Of a stretch of DNA of 59,293 nt, positions 45,155-54,571 are shown piece by piece. The DNA comes from Phreatobacter sp. (GTDB lineage Bacteria; Pseudomonadota; Alphaproteobacteria; Rhizobiales; Phreatobacteraceae): positions 1 to 59,293 of the forward strand of contig JAIEPJ010000021.1 in assembly GCA_019749835.1 (NCBI GenBank), in the 5' to 3' direction. Position numbers and translations under genes: made by a program. How positions within the stretch are numbered: the stretch's first letter is position 1; each line of letters opens with the position of its first letter. Under the pieces are notes generated by a model. The model had not been told where the DNA came from. It searched no databases and saw only the letters and a list, made by a program, of their open reading frames with translations.

Positions 45155-46321
45155 TCAGGCGCCCTCGGCCCGCAGCGCGGCTGTGGGAGGGGACGCTGGG
45201 GCCGCCGCACGTGCCGCACCCGTCGGCGTCGTCCATGGCGCCGCCTTGAACAGACGGGCAAGCCATGCTGCCGCAACGATGCCGGCGAGGCCGGTGAGAT
45301 TGACCAGGGCCGCCGGTCCGGGCCCGTCGCCGACGATGTCGAGCGCGATGCCGCCGATCCAGGCGAGCACCGTACAGGCGAGGAAGGCCGGCAGCGACTG
45401 GGTGCCGACGAGGGTCAGGACCGCCGCCGCGCGTGTCTCGAGCAGCCAGCGCGCCCCTTCCAGCAGCGACAGGGCAAGATAGGCCAGCGCCAGGAAGTGG
45501 ATGATGCGGACCGGGTGGATGTTGGTCCAGGTATTGGCCGGCAGAACCAGCAACTGCAGGTCGATGAAGACGGGGAAGGCGTCCGTGATCATCCAGAAGT
45601 TGAACGGCACCGAGACGGCGACGATGGCCGCAGCAAGTCCGACCAGCGGTGATCGCGTCAGGGCTGGTGGCTTCCACCAGCCGAGACCGATGGCGAAGCC
45701 CGCGAAGAACAGCAACTGCCAGGCGAAGGGGTTGAAGAACCAGGTCCCGGCATTGTCGGAGCGGCCTGGCATGGCCAGACCGAAGGCCTGTGCGGCGATG
45801 TAGAGCGCCGCGGAGAGGGCGAAGGGGGCGACGGGGTGCAGCCGGTGCGCCGCCATCATCACCGGCACCAAGGCCAGCACGACGATGTAGAGCGGCAGGA
45901 TGTCCAGCAGCATCGGTACATAGGTCAGCGTGACGAGACCGCCGAGCGCCTGGGCCGGCGCCGCGAAGACATAGGCGAGGGCGCGCATGGCATGGCTGTC
46001 GGCCGGAGCGAGAAGAACGGTCGTGCCGGCCAGCGCGACGAACAGTGCCAGATGGGCCCAGTAGAGCTGCCAGATGCGCTGCACGATCTTCAGCGTCGCC
46101 GGGATGAAGCCGGCGGATGCATAGCTCCGCCCGAAGGCCATGGCGCTCGCGAATCCGGAGCCGAAGACGAAGAGTTCCGTTGCCGAGGAAAAGCCGAACC
46201 GCGCCGGGATCCAGGCGAGCCAGGGGTTCTGTGGCATGTGGGCGATGAAGATGATCAGCATGCACAGGCCGCGGAAGACATCGAGGCGCACATCGCGCGG
46301 GCGCTTGAGCGGTGCGGTCAT
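45155..46321 (-). CDS. opgC: OpgC family membrane protein
   Basis: The ATG at 46321 gives 388 residues with about ten membrane segments. It opens with RDVRLDVFRGLCMLIIFIAHMP and then FGFSSATELFVFGSGFASAMAFG, the start of OpgC proteins (PF10129) that succinylate periplasmic glucans. The C-terminus is Ala/Pro-rich. OpgG/OpgH genes are not in the window. It ends five bases past the convergent chemoreceptor stop. An upstream in-frame ATG at 46432 precedes residues unlike the family and is rejected. Confidence 0.86.
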   Translation of the reverse strand: MTAPLKRPRDVRLDVFRGLCMLIIFIAHMPQNPWLAWIPARFGFSSATELFVFGSGFASAMAFGRSYASAGFIPATLKIVQRIWQLYWAHLALFVALAGTTVLLAPADSHAMRALAYVFAAPAQALGGLVTLTYVPMLLDILPLYIVVLALVPVMMAAHRLHPVAPFALSAALYIAAQAFGLAMPGRSDNAGTWFFNPFAWQLLFFAGFAIGLGWWKPPALTRSPLVGLAAAIVAVSVPFNFWMITDAFPVFIDLQLLVLPANTWTNIHPVRIIHFLALAYLALSLLEGARWLLETRAAAVLTLVGTQSLPAFLACTVLAWIGGIALDIVGDGPGPAALVNLTGLAGIVAAAWLARLFKAAPWTTPTGAARAAAPASPPTAALRAEGA

Positions 46322-46515
46322 GTCGGGCTCGCCTGTCGGTTGCTGCAAGGCCGAATACGCGGTGACCGACAGCGGCGTTACACGAGGGACCGCAAGCGGC
46401 GACATGGCCGCTTCACGGTTTGGTGAGACCACCGAAAGGTAACGCCGCGGCGCGCTCGGCGAATGGTCAGGCAGGGGGCGAGGTCGCCTCGCACCACGAC
46501 ATGAGGGGGCCCGCC

Positions 46516-47034
46516 ATGATCGCCGACACTGCTCGATCCGCCATGAACCAACAGTTTCGTATTGCCGGCGTTGTCATGCCGGGCCTGCGCGAGATGATTG
46601 CCCTGATGGTCGGAGGTTTAGCCGGACTCGGCCTGTGGGAGATCTGGGCCAACGTGCCGACCGCCATCGTCGCCGGCGGGCCGCTGGAGCCGCCGGCCCT
46701 GATCAAGGCGCTGTTCGCCGCCCGCCTCGGCTTCGAGCCTTCCGACGTCGCCGCAAAGGCGCTCCACTACGTCACCGGCATCGTCGGCTACCCGCTCGGC
46801 TACTTTTTTCTGACCCGCAACGGCGTCTCGCTCGGGCGGCGCTGGAACGGCTGGGTCTGGGGCACCTTCACCACCTTCATCGCGCTCGGCATCTTCGCAC
46901 CGCTGGCCGGTCTGCCCTTCCTGCTTCTCGCCTGGGGCGGCCAGCTCACCGTCATGAGCACGATCGGCCACGCGCTCTATGGCGCCTTGGCGGCCTATGT
47001 GACGGAGATGATGCTCGATCGCGACCGCGCCTGA
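46516..47034 (+). CDS. Hypothetical integral membrane protein
   Basis: I do not recognise this protein. The ATG at 46516 (GAGG upstream) gives 172 residues with four hydrophobic segments: MIALMVGGLAGLGLWEIW, YVTGIVGYPLGYFFL, FTTFIALGIFAPLAGLPFLLLAW and TIGHALYGALAAYVTEMM. Conserved-looking features are the motif GYPLGYFF and a His in IGHALYG. It is divergent from opgC, 194 bases apart. No function can be assigned. Confidence 0.75.
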   Translation: MIADTARSAMNQQFRIAGVVMPGLREMIALMVGGLAGLGLWEIWANVPTAIVAGGPLEPPALIKALFAARLGFEPSDVAAKALHYVTGIVGYPLGYFFLTRNGVSLGRRWNGWVWGTFTTFIALGIFAPLAGLPFLLLAWGGQLTVMSTIGHALYGALAAYVTEMMLDRDRA

Positions 47035-47166
47035 GCCTTCGCGACATTTGCTGCGACACGGACAAGGAAACGGCAACCTTGATCGCGCTCAGGGCTTGCC
47101 CGTTAACCATTCCTGTACGAGAAAGTCGCCATCGTGCCGCTCAAGAGCACGTTCGAGGATGCGCGC

Positions 47167-47370
47167 ATGACCACCATCAAGCTGCAGATCCCGCCGGACC
47201 TCCTGGCCGCGGTGGACCGTTTCATCGAGGAGGAGGTGCCCGAGGTGAGCCGTCCCGACGCGCTGCTCGCCGCCCTGCGCGCCTGGGCCGTCGGTAACGG
47301 GCTCATGCTCTCCTGGCGCGGCCCGCAGGACCCGCCCGCCACCTGGCCCCAGGCCGCCAACGACGGGTGA
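47167..47370 (+). CDS. Small ribbon-helix-helix-like protein
   Basis: A 67-residue protein with an N-terminal strand MTTIKLQIPPDLLAAVDRFI, then EVSRPDALLAALRAWAVGNGL, the layout of ribbon-helix-helix (CopG/Arc-like) DNA-binding proteins. GAGG lies eight bases before the ATG at 47167; the ATG at 47134 is less likely. No toxin gene follows, so an antitoxin role lacks support. The C-terminus is Pro-rich. DNA binding is inferred from pattern only. Confidence 0.65.
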   Translation: MTTIKLQIPPDLLAAVDRFIEEEVPEVSRPDALLAALRAWAVGNGLMLSWRGPQDPPATWPQAANDG

Positions 47371-47407
47371 GGGGGGCTCACGCCCGGCCCCCGCACACTG
47401 GCATGAC

Positions 47408-47427
47408 GCCCGGCCCCAGCGCCGGGC
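47408..47427. terminator. Hairpin between small RHH gene and convergent dctM
   Basis: GCCCGGC pairs with GCCGGGC around a six-base loop, followed on the plus strand by TCTTCATT. It probably stops the small RHH gene transcript. Confidence 0.6.
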
Positions 47428-47449
47428 TCTTCATTCCTGCCGCTCGCGG

Positions 47450-48724
47450 TCAACGGTACCAGAGCGTCGGCAGCGCCGTGGTGAACCACGGGAAGACCGA
47501 GATCAGCACCAGCACGATCAGCAGCGGCACGAGGAAGGGCGTCACACCCGACACGGTGCGTTCGAAGGAAATATTGGCCACTTTCGACAGCACGAACAGC
47601 ACCATCCCGACGGGGGGCGTGAGCAGGCCGATCATCAGGTTCAGCACCATGACGACGCCGAACTGCACGGGATCGATGCCGACCTTCAGGATGATGGGCA
47701 TCAAGATCGGTACGAGGATGGAGATTGCCGCGATCGTCTCCATGAAGCAGCCCACCACCAGCAGGAACAGGTTGATGAGCAGCATGATCAGCAGCGGGTT
47801 GTCGGTGATCGACAGGAGCCCCGTCGCGATCGCTTCGGTGACGCGTGTGGTGGTCAGCACCCAGCCAAATAGCGAGGCTGCCGCGACGATGATGAGCACG
47901 CTGGCTGTGGTCTCGATGGTCTCCAGCGTGATGCGGTAGAACTGCTTGAGCGACAGCGACCGGTAGAGCAGCGCCCCGAGCAGCAGCGCCCAGGCACAGG
48001 CCGCGATCGCCGCCTCGGTCGGCGTGAATATGCCCAGCGACATGCCGCCGATGATCAGCGTCGGTGTGAACAGCGCCGGGATCGCGCGGACGAAGGTTTG
48101 CCCCAGCGCCTTCATCCGGAACACCTGGTCGCGGCCGATCCCGTGCCGGCGCGCATACCAGGTGACGTAGAACATCAGGATCACCGCCATCAGCACGCCG
48201 GGAATGAGCCCGCCGGCGAAGAGCTGGCCGATGGAGACATTGCCGACGACGCCGAAGATCACCATGGGCAGCGAGGGCGGGATAATCGGCCCGATGGTCG
48301 AGGAGGCCGCGGTGATGCCGACGGCGAACTCGTCCTTGTAGCCGTGGTCGCGCATTGCCTTGATCTCGATCGTGCCGAGGCCACCGGCATCCGCCACGGC
48401 CGTGCCCGACATGCCCGCGAAGATCACCGAGCCCACCACATTGACGTGGCCGAGGCCGCCCCTCATCCAGCCGACCGCCGAAACGGCGAAATCATAGATG
48501 CGGTTGGTGATGCCGGCGGTGTTCATCAGGTTGCCGGCAAGGATGAAGAACGGCACCGCCAGCAGCGGAAAGGAATCGACACCCCCGGCCATGCGGTGGA
48601 GCACCACGAAGTCCGGGATCATGGTCTCGAACTTGATGTAGGCGAGCGATCCCGCCGCAAGCGCCACGAAGATCGGCGTACCGAGGAGCAGAAGGATGAC
48701 GAAGGTGCCAAAAAGCCAGAACAT
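47450..48724 (-). CDS. TRAP transporter large permease (DctM family)
   Basis: A 424-residue inner-membrane protein of normal DctM length. Segments carry AVPFFILAGNLMN, GGLGHVNVVGSVIFAGMSGTAVADAGG, IIPPSLPMVIFG and the C-terminal GLLTPPVGMVLFVLS pattern. It is third in the operon dctP-dctQ-dctM, nine bases after dctQ, behind a GntR regulator. With its partners it takes up a carboxylate using the sodium gradient. The substrate cannot be told from sequence. Confidence 0.93.
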   Translation of the reverse strand: MFWLFGTFVILLLLGTPIFVALAAGSLAYIKFETMIPDFVVLHRMAGGVDSFPLLAVPFFILAGNLMNTAGITNRIYDFAVSAVGWMRGGLGHVNVVGSVIFAGMSGTAVADAGGLGTIEIKAMRDHGYKDEFAVGITAASSTIGPIIPPSLPMVIFGVVGNVSIGQLFAGGLIPGVLMAVILMFYVTWYARRHGIGRDQVFRMKALGQTFVRAIPALFTPTLIIGGMSLGIFTPTEAAIAACAWALLLGALLYRSLSLKQFYRITLETIETTASVLIIVAAASLFGWVLTTTRVTEAIATGLLSITDNPLLIMLLINLFLLVVGCFMETIAAISILVPILMPIILKVGIDPVQFGVVMVLNLMIGLLTPPVGMVLFVLSKVANISFERTVSGVTPFLVPLLIVLVLISVFPWFTTALPTLWYR

Positions 48725-48733
48725 GCTGCGCCC

Positions 48734-49288
48734 TCAATCGATGATGAGGCCCTGGCGGGCCGGGTCCGGGCGCCACCCGCGGCGGGCATTGGCGATGAAC
48801 ATCTGGCCGGCGCGCCAGAGCATGAGCAGGCAGCCGACAAGGATGCCGCCGTAGACGATGCTCATCGACAGGTCGAAGACCGTCATGCGCTGGATCTCCA
48901 TGCGCTCGGTCACCTGCCAGGCGAACCAGACGAGCAGGGCGACGAAGCCCAGCACGACCACGTCGATCAGGAAGTTGAGCAGGCGGACGACCGGTCCGGG
49001 AAGGAACTGGTGCAGCACCTCCACCGCGATGTGGTTGCGCCGGCGCATGGCGACCGCCGATCCGACAAAGGTCACCCACATCAGCAGGTAGCGCGCGATC
49101 TCCTCTGTCCATGAGAAGGACGAGTTGAGAATGTAGCGGGAGAAGAACTGCAGGAAGACGACGAAGGCCATCAGCCAGAACAGGGCGAAGGCGATCCAGT
49201 CCTCGGGATAGTGCTCGATCCGCACGTCCGGGTCTTCGACGACGATCAGATGCTCCGCGCCGGGCGCGGTCGGGGGCGGCGATGACAT
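48734..49288 (-). CDS. TRAP transporter small permease (DctQ family)
   Basis: A 184-residue protein with four membrane segments and the DctQ phrase FSWTEEIARYLLMWVTFVGSAVAMRRRNHIAVEVL. The N-terminal 35 residues are polar and acidic. It is between dctP and dctM in the same operon and should form the membrane unit with DctM. Confidence 0.92.
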   Translation of the reverse strand: MSSPPPTAPGAEHLIVVEDPDVRIEHYPEDWIAFALFWLMAFVVFLQFFSRYILNSSFSWTEEIARYLLMWVTFVGSAVAMRRRNHIAVEVLHQFLPGPVVRLLNFLIDVVVLGFVALLVWFAWQVTERMEIQRMTVFDLSMSIVYGGILVGCLLMLWRAGQMFIANARRGWRPDPARQGLIID

Positions 49289-49387
49289 GGGAACCTTGTC
49301 GGACAGGCAGTGTGGGGCGCTGCAGGAGACGGTGGCGCCGGCAAAGGCACCACCGTCTCGATGTCGGGTGGAGAAGGCGCCGCCGCC

Positions 49388-50398
49388 TCAGCTGGAGGAG
49401 GCAAGCCCCTGGAGCGCGTCGTATTCGGCCTTTGACCAGCCGGCACCCGAGGCCGCATCGTTGTGCAGCGGCACCGCCACGGCCCGGAACGCCGCGCGGT
49501 CAGGCGCGATGACGGTCTTGCCGAGCTTGCGGAATTCCTCGGCGAGCTTCTGCTCGCTCTCGCGGATATGGTCAGATGCGCGGGAGGCGGCCTCCATCAG
49601 CACGTCGGAGAAGATCTTCTTCTCGGCGTCGTTCAGCCGGGCCCAGACGTGGCTGCCGACGATCGACAGCAGCGATTCCGTGATGTGGCCGGTGAGCATG
49701 ATGTGACTCTGCACCTCGAAGAACTTCTTCGCCATGATCGTGGGAAGCGGGTTCTCCTGGCCGTCGACGGTGCCCTGCTGCAGCGCCAGATAGACCTCGG
49801 CGAAGGCGATCGGCGTCGCGTTGGCGCCGACCGACTTGGTGAACATCAGGAAGAGCGGCGCCGGCGGCACGCGCAGCTTCATGCCGCGCATATCCTCGGG
49901 CTTGTTGATCGCACGGTTGGCGGTCACATGGCGCTCGCCGTAATAGGTGAGGGCGGTCACCTTGTGGCGCGTGCGGCCCTCGTAGCCCGAGGCGATCTGC
50001 CGGAACAGCGGCGAGTCGCGATAGGCCTTCCAGTGGTTGAAGTCGCGCAGCACATAGGGCGCGTTGGTGATGGCGATCGGCCTGTGGATCGAGCCGGCGA
50101 AGGCGACGCCGGTATAGATGATGTCGACCGTGCCGAGACCGAGCGCCTCGTTGATCTGGTTCTCGTTGCCGAGTTGCGAGGCAGCGAAAACATCGATCTG
50201 GTACTTGCCGTTGGTGCGCTTGGCGATTTCCGCCGCGGCCCAAAGGGCATCGGTGTGATAGGCCTCGCCCGTCTCGTAGACATGGGCCCATTTCAGCTTC
50301 GTCTGCTGGGCGCGCAGCGGCGTGGCGCCGAAGGGGCCGATGGCGGTCGTTGCAAGTCCCGCGCCCGCGATCAGGGCGTTGCGGCGTGTGATGGTCAT
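49388..50398 (-). CDS. TRAP transporter solute-binding protein (DctP family)
   Basis: A 336-residue periplasmic binding protein with a Tat-like signal (TITRRNALIAGAGL ... PLRAQ). The DctP pattern is clear: KWAHVYETGEAYHTDALWAAAEIAKRTNG, the Arg-containing NKPEDMRGMKLRVPPAP and GTVDGQENPLPTI, which contact the carboxylate of the ligand. It leads the dctPQM operon and follows the GntR gene by 94 bases on the same strand. Ligand unknown. Confidence 0.93.
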   Translation of the reverse strand: MTITRRNALIAGAGLATTAIGPFGATPLRAQQTKLKWAHVYETGEAYHTDALWAAAEIAKRTNGKYQIDVFAASQLGNENQINEALGLGTVDIIYTGVAFAGSIHRPIAITNAPYVLRDFNHWKAYRDSPLFRQIASGYEGRTRHKVTALTYYGERHVTANRAINKPEDMRGMKLRVPPAPLFLMFTKSVGANATPIAFAEVYLALQQGTVDGQENPLPTIMAKKFFEVQSHIMLTGHITESLLSIVGSHVWARLNDAEKKIFSDVLMEAASRASDHIRESEQKLAEEFRKLGKTVIAPDRAAFRAVAVPLHNDAASGAGWSKAEYDALQGLASSS

Positions 50399-50492
50399 GG
50401 GGTGTCCTCCCTACCCGTGATGATGGTGTGATGGGCGGTTGATCCGCCGCTTGTTGCCGCAGGGTCCTTCGGGACCTGGCGGTGAATGGGCT

Positions 50493-51221
50493 TCAGGCGC
50501 GCTTCAGGTCGGGCCGCCCGCTATCCTCCACGAAAAAATCGGGGTTGAAGTGCTTAAGATCCTCGGTCCCGAGCTTGAGGCCGTCGATGTGCCGGCCGAG
50601 CGCCTCAGCCGCGGCATCCGGCCGGCGCTGCTCAAGGGCCTTCAGAATCGCCTCATGCTCGGCCACTACACGCGCCATCCGCCCCGCAAGCGGCAAGGTC
50701 AGGCGGCGAAACCGGTCCACCTGCAGCTTGACGTGCCGGACAAGCGCCCAGACGCCGGGATGGCCGCCGGCCGCCGCGATCGCTTCGTGGAAGGCCTCGT
50801 CGGCCCGGTGGAAGGCTTCCGTGTCTCCCGACTCGGCCGCCTCCGCCATCCGCGCCAGAATGGCGCCGAGTTCGATGATCTGGCTTTTCGTAGCGCGCTC
50901 CACAGCGGCGCGCACCGCATGCTGCTCCAGAACGCGCCGGATGGTAATGGCTTCGGGCAGGTCGGCCAGCGGGATTCGCGAGACATAGGTGCCGGACTTC
51001 GAGACGATGTCCACCAGACCCTCGTCCGAGAGGCGGAGCAGGGCCTCGCGGACCGGCGTGCGGCTGACGCCGTGCTGGGCGGCGATGTCCTTCTCGTTGA
51101 GCTGAGAACCCGGAGCGAGGCGGAGCGACAGGATATCGTCGCGCAACAGGCCATGGACCGCCGTCGCCGCCGTCCGGCCGCGTGACGCCCTGTCCCGTAC
51201 TCCGCCGATCACTGTCAGCAT
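50493..51221 (-). CDS. GntR family regulator with FCD domain (FadR-like)
   Basis: The ATG at 51221 gives 242 residues. The N-terminal winged helix has LRLAPGSQLNEKDIAAQHGVSRTPVREALLRLSDEGLVDIVSKSGTYVS (about 32-80), the GntR signature. The FCD ligand domain follows, with the metal-binding Asp/His set AFHRADEAFHEAIAAAG, MARVVAEHEAIL and AEALGRHIDGL. Two operator palindromes (51229-51260) start eight bases upstream of its ATG, so it likely represses itself and the dctPQM genes after it. Its inducer is probably the carboxylate carried by that TRAP system. Confidence 0.92.
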   Translation of the reverse strand: MLTVIGGVRDRASRGRTAATAVHGLLRDDILSLRLAPGSQLNEKDIAAQHGVSRTPVREALLRLSDEGLVDIVSKSGTYVSRIPLADLPEAITIRRVLEQHAVRAAVERATKSQIIELGAILARMAEAAESGDTEAFHRADEAFHEAIAAAGGHPGVWALVRHVKLQVDRFRRLTLPLAGRMARVVAEHEAILKALEQRRPDAAAEALGRHIDGLKLGTEDLKHFNPDFFVEDSGRPDLKRA

Positions 51222-51228
51222 ATCCGCT

Positions 51229-51260
51229 CCTGATATGACAGGTACACCTGATATATCAGG
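51229..51260. promoter_or_regulatory. Tandem GntR-type operators
   Basis: Two 14-base sites, CCTGATATGACAGG (51229-51242) and CCTGATATATCAGG (51247-51260), lie 18 bases apart by centre; the second is a perfect palindrome. They sit just upstream of the GntR gene that leads the TRAP operon. FCD-type regulators bind such sites. Confidence 0.8.
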
Positions 51261-51473
51261 TTGGCAACGGGTTCCAGGAGAGCATGCGGGTGGAGCCGGG
51301 GATCGGGTGTCGAAACGCCATAGGACGCGCGCCACCGTCCGGGATCACGGGCGGCGGCGACCGCCATTCCGGCGTGACCCGGAGCAAGATCCCAATGCTG
51401 GTGACAGGCAGGTTCCGGCCCGGACAGGCGGCGCCACGCATCGCCATCGGTTCGTCTGGTCGGTTGTAGGGAA

Positions 51474-51548
51474 TGGTGGGCGCGACAGGGATTGAACCTG
51501 TGACCCCTCCCGTGTGAAGGGAGTGCTCTCCCGCTGAGCTACGCGCCC
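51474..51548 (-). tRNA. tRNA-Val (CAC)
   Basis: The minus strand reads GGGCGCGTAGCTCAGCGGGA and onward, with anticodon stem CTCCC-TTCACAC-GGGAG giving anticodon CAC, T-arm with GGTTCAATCC, acceptor stem GGGCGCG/CGCGCCC, discriminator A and an encoded CCA at 51474-51476. All four stems pair. It reads the valine codon GUG, which is frequent at this GC content. No integrase or repeat marks it as an insertion site. Confidence 0.96.
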
Positions 51549-51678
51549 GCGCCACCGAGTGGCGAAGAGCCGCGTTCCTAGCGGCTCCCCCCGACCGGTG
51601 TCAAGAATCGAGATGGCGGAAAGGGTGGCGGTTGGACGGAAGCCGTCGCCGCGAGCGCGACCGGTTCCGCGGCCGCCG

Positions 51679-53010
51679 TCACGCTGCCGCCGTGATCGCC
51701 GCGTCCACCGCCTCGCCAAGCCGCTCGACGATGACGTCGATGTCGGCTGCAGTGGCGATGAAGGGCGGTGCGAGAAGAACGTGGTCGCCGCGCGTGCCGT
51801 CTGCGGTGCCTCCCGTGGGATAGACCATGAGCCCCCGCCCCATGGCCTCCGCCTTGATGCGGGCATGGAGCTTGAAAGTCGGGTCGAAGGTCTCCTTGGT
51901 GCCGCGGTCGGCGACGATCTCGATGGCCTGGAACAGGCCGCGGCCGCGGATGTCGCCGACATGGTGGTGGTTGCCGAAGCGCTCGGTCAGACGGCGCGTC
52001 AGATGCGCGCCCTGGGCCTGCACATTGGCCAGGAGCCCGTCGCGCTTGATGACCTTCTGCACCGCGAGGCCGGCGGCGCAGGCCAGCGCATGGCCGAGAT
52101 AGGTATGGCCGTGCTGGAACAGTTTCGAGCCGCGGTCGAAGGCCTGAAACACACTGTCTGCCACCAGTACGGCCCCAATGGGGGCGAAGCCGCCGCCGAG
52201 CCCCTTGGCGATGGTCATGAGATCCGGCGAGACGCCTTCCTGCTCGCAGGCGTGCAGCGTGCCGGTGCGGCCCATGCCGCACATGACCTCGTCAAGGATC
52301 AGAAGAATGCCGTGGCGGTCGCAAATCTCCCGAACCGCACGAAAATAGCCGGGTGGGGCGGTAATGGCGCCGCAGGTCGCCCCGCCCACGGTCTCGGCGA
52401 CGAAGGCGATGACGCTGTCAGGCCCGAGCCGGTCAATCTCACCCGCCAGTTCGGCGGCGAGGCGCGCGCCATAGGCCTCTGGCGTCTCGCCGGGCTCGCG
52501 GCCGCGATAGTCATAGGCCGGCGCGACATGGTGGGCTTCGATCAGCAGTGGTGCATACTGCACCCGCCGCGCCGCATTGTGGCCGATGGCGAGGGCCCCC
52601 AGCGTGTTGCCGTGATAGCTCTGCCGCCGGCCGATGAAATGCCGGCGCTGCGGCTGGCCGATCTCGACGAAATATTGCCGCGCCATCTTCAGCGCCGTCT
52701 CGATCGCCTCCGATCCGCCGGAGAGGAAATAGACATGGCCCATGCCGTCCGGCGCATCGGCAACGAGGGTTTCAGCCAGTTCCTCGGCCACCGCGGTCGT
52801 GAAAAAGCTCGTATGGGCGTAGGCGAGGCTATCAAGCTGGGCATGCATGGCGGCCAGCACGTCCGGATGCGAATGGCCGAGGCAGGAGACCGCCGCCCCG
52901 CCCGAGGCGTCGAGATAGGCGCGGCCCGCGGCATCGCGGATGACGAGGCCCGCGCCCGACACGGCCACGGGGTAGTCGTGGGCGAGGCTGCGGTGGAAGA
53001 TCGACGTCAT
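51679..53010 (-). CDS. Class III aminotransferase (PLP-dependent)
   Basis: The ATG at 53010, behind AGAGGA, gives 443 residues. The fold-type I class III pattern is complete: SGGSEAIETALKMAR for phosphate binding, HGILLILDEVMCGMGRTG with the PLP Asp, and the Schiff-base Lys in MTIAKGLGGGFAPIGA. The family moves an amino group from omega-amino acids, GABA, diamines or similar to a keto acid. It could supply semialdehyde to the GabD enzyme at 41 kb, but there is no direct evidence. Confidence 0.88.
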   Translation of the reverse strand: MTSIFHRSLAHDYPVAVSGAGLVIRDAAGRAYLDASGGAAVSCLGHSHPDVLAAMHAQLDSLAYAHTSFFTTAVAEELAETLVADAPDGMGHVYFLSGGSEAIETALKMARQYFVEIGQPQRRHFIGRRQSYHGNTLGALAIGHNAARRVQYAPLLIEAHHVAPAYDYRGREPGETPEAYGARLAAELAGEIDRLGPDSVIAFVAETVGGATCGAITAPPGYFRAVREICDRHGILLILDEVMCGMGRTGTLHACEQEGVSPDLMTIAKGLGGGFAPIGAVLVADSVFQAFDRGSKLFQHGHTYLGHALACAAGLAVQKVIKRDGLLANVQAQGAHLTRRLTERFGNHHHVGDIRGRGLFQAIEIVADRGTKETFDPTFKLHARIKAEAMGRGLMVYPTGGTADGTRGDHVLLAPPFIATAADIDVIVERLGEAVDAAITAAA

Positions 53011-53197
53011 TGGCGGGTCCTCTCGGAACCAGGGCGGCAAGGAGCCATTTGGACGCAGGGCTCGCCGTTCGGCAATGGCGCGCCAGGGAGGCTGGACTGC
53101 ATCGGCGCGTGTTCTGGCGAAGACCACGAAATTGAAATAGTTTTGCGGCTACATCGCACCGGCGCATGAGATGCCGGAACAGTCCGAAGGGGGACAC

Positions 53198-54571
53198 GTG
53201 CAGGTTCGTCGGGTGCCCAGGCGGGCGGTGTGGCTGGCTTTGGCGGGGGTGGCATTGGCCATTGCCGCCGAGATGGCACGGCCGTCGCAGGCCCTGGCGC
53301 AGGCCTCGGCGGCTTGCGGACAGATTCGCGCCCGGATCGCCCAGCTCGACCGGGCGCCTTCCGGCGGAGCGGTCAATCGCCGTTTCGCTGCTGCGGCCCG
53401 CAGTCAGCGCGCGGAGATCGCCAATGTCACCCGCGCCTATCAGGCCGCCGGCTGCGGTGGTTTCTTCCAGGGCGCCCAGTGCGCTGCCCTCGACGCCCGC
53501 CGCCGCCAGATGCAGGCCAATCTCGCCCAACTCGAAGCCCAGGCGGGCGGCGGAGGGGTGGAGACCGCCCAGCGGGCCCAGCAGCGGGCGCAGCTCATCG
53601 CCGCCTTCGACGCCAATGGCTGCCGCGGCGGCGGCGTGACGCGCGAGGCAGCAGCCCCGCCGCGTCCCGGCTTCTTCGGTTTCGGCGCGACGCCGGACCG
53701 GGATTTCCATCGCGAGTACCGCACGCCGGATTCGCGTCCCCAGACCGCCTATCGCGAAGGCGCGGAGCCGCCGCGTCCCGGCTTCGGCAATTTCATCGAG
53801 CACCTGTTCAGTGCCCGGCGCGACCCCCGCTTCGACGATGTCGCGCCCGTGCCCGAAGAGCAGTTGCGTCCCGGCGACGGCGATGCCCGCCCGCGCAATG
53901 TCGGCCACCGCGCCGTCTGCGTCCGACTCTGCGACGGCGCCTTCTTTCCCATGACCTCCTCGCCGCGGCCGGGGGCGCAGCTCGGCCAGGAGGAGCTCTG
54001 CCAGATGCAGTGCCCTGGCGCCGAGGTCGCGCTTTACCGCATGCGCGACGACCAGATCGAGAACGCCGTGTCGATGGATGGTGCGCCCTACACGGCGCTG
54101 CCCAATGCGCTGCGCTTCCGCCAGCGTTTCGATGCCGCCTGTACCTGCCGGCCGCGCAATGGCTCCTGGGCCCAGGCCTTCTCCGACCGCGCCGACCCGA
54201 CGCTGCGCGCCGGCGACCAGGTGATCTCCGCGGAGCAGGCGCGCCTTCTGTCCATGCCTGCCGACCAGCGGCAGGCGGTGCGCGAGGAGATCGCCTTGGA
54301 GCAGCGCGCCCGGCGCGATGCCGAGCGACTGGAGCGGCTCGACCGGGCGCGCGGCCGCGACGGCACGCCCCGCCCAACCATCGGTCTCGACGGCACCATC
54401 CGCGCCCCCGCCGCGCCGGAACCGCTTGAGATCCGCGGTACGACGCCGGACGGCCTTCAGCTGCCGTCCCCGCCGGACGGCGGCAGTGAGCCGGACCGCC
54501 GCAACATCCGCGTCATTGGCCCCCTCTACGCCCCCCGCGCCGATACGCCGGTCGCTCCCAGCGGCGGCTGA
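53198..54571 (+). CDS. DUF2865 secreted protein
   Basis: The GTG at 53198 follows GGGGGA and opens a signal peptide ending PSQALAQA; the ATG at 53171 would add nine residues. The mature protein has an Ala/Gln/Arg helical region with paired cysteines (AACGQIRARI, GCGGFFQGAQCAALDARRRQM), then the DUF2865 core: AVCVRLCDGAFFPMTSSP, EELCQMQCPGAEVALYRM and FDAACTCRP. The cysteines suggest disulfides in the periplasm. The family is almost limited to Rhizobiales and has no known role. Confidence 0.87.
   Translation: MQVRRVPRRAVWLALAGVALAIAAEMARPSQALAQASAACGQIRARIAQLDRAPSGGAVNRRFAAAARSQRAEIANVTRAYQAAGCGGFFQGAQCAALDARRRQMQANLAQLEAQAGGGGVETAQRAQQRAQLIAAFDANGCRGGGVTREAAAPPRPGFFGFGATPDRDFHREYRTPDSRPQTAYREGAEPPRPGFGNFIEHLFSARRDPRFDDVAPVPEEQLRPGDGDARPRNVGHRAVCVRLCDGAFFPMTSSPRPGAQLGQEELCQMQCPGAEVALYRMRDDQIENAVSMDGAPYTALPNALRFRQRFDAACTCRPRNGSWAQAFSDRADPTLRAGDQVISAEQARLLSMPADQRQAVREEIALEQRARRDAERLERLDRARGRDGTPRPTIGLDGTIRAPAAPEPLEIRGTTPDGLQLPSPPDGGSEPDRRNIRVIGPLYAPRADTPVAPSGG

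Noticed and set aside
47167-47370. Antitoxin of a toxin-antitoxin pair
   Set aside because: The ribbon-helix-helix-like pattern is plausible but no toxin gene follows or precedes it.
51474-51548. tRNA-Val as attachment site of a genomic island
   Set aside because: No integrase, direct repeat of the tRNA 3' end or change of gene character is seen on either side.
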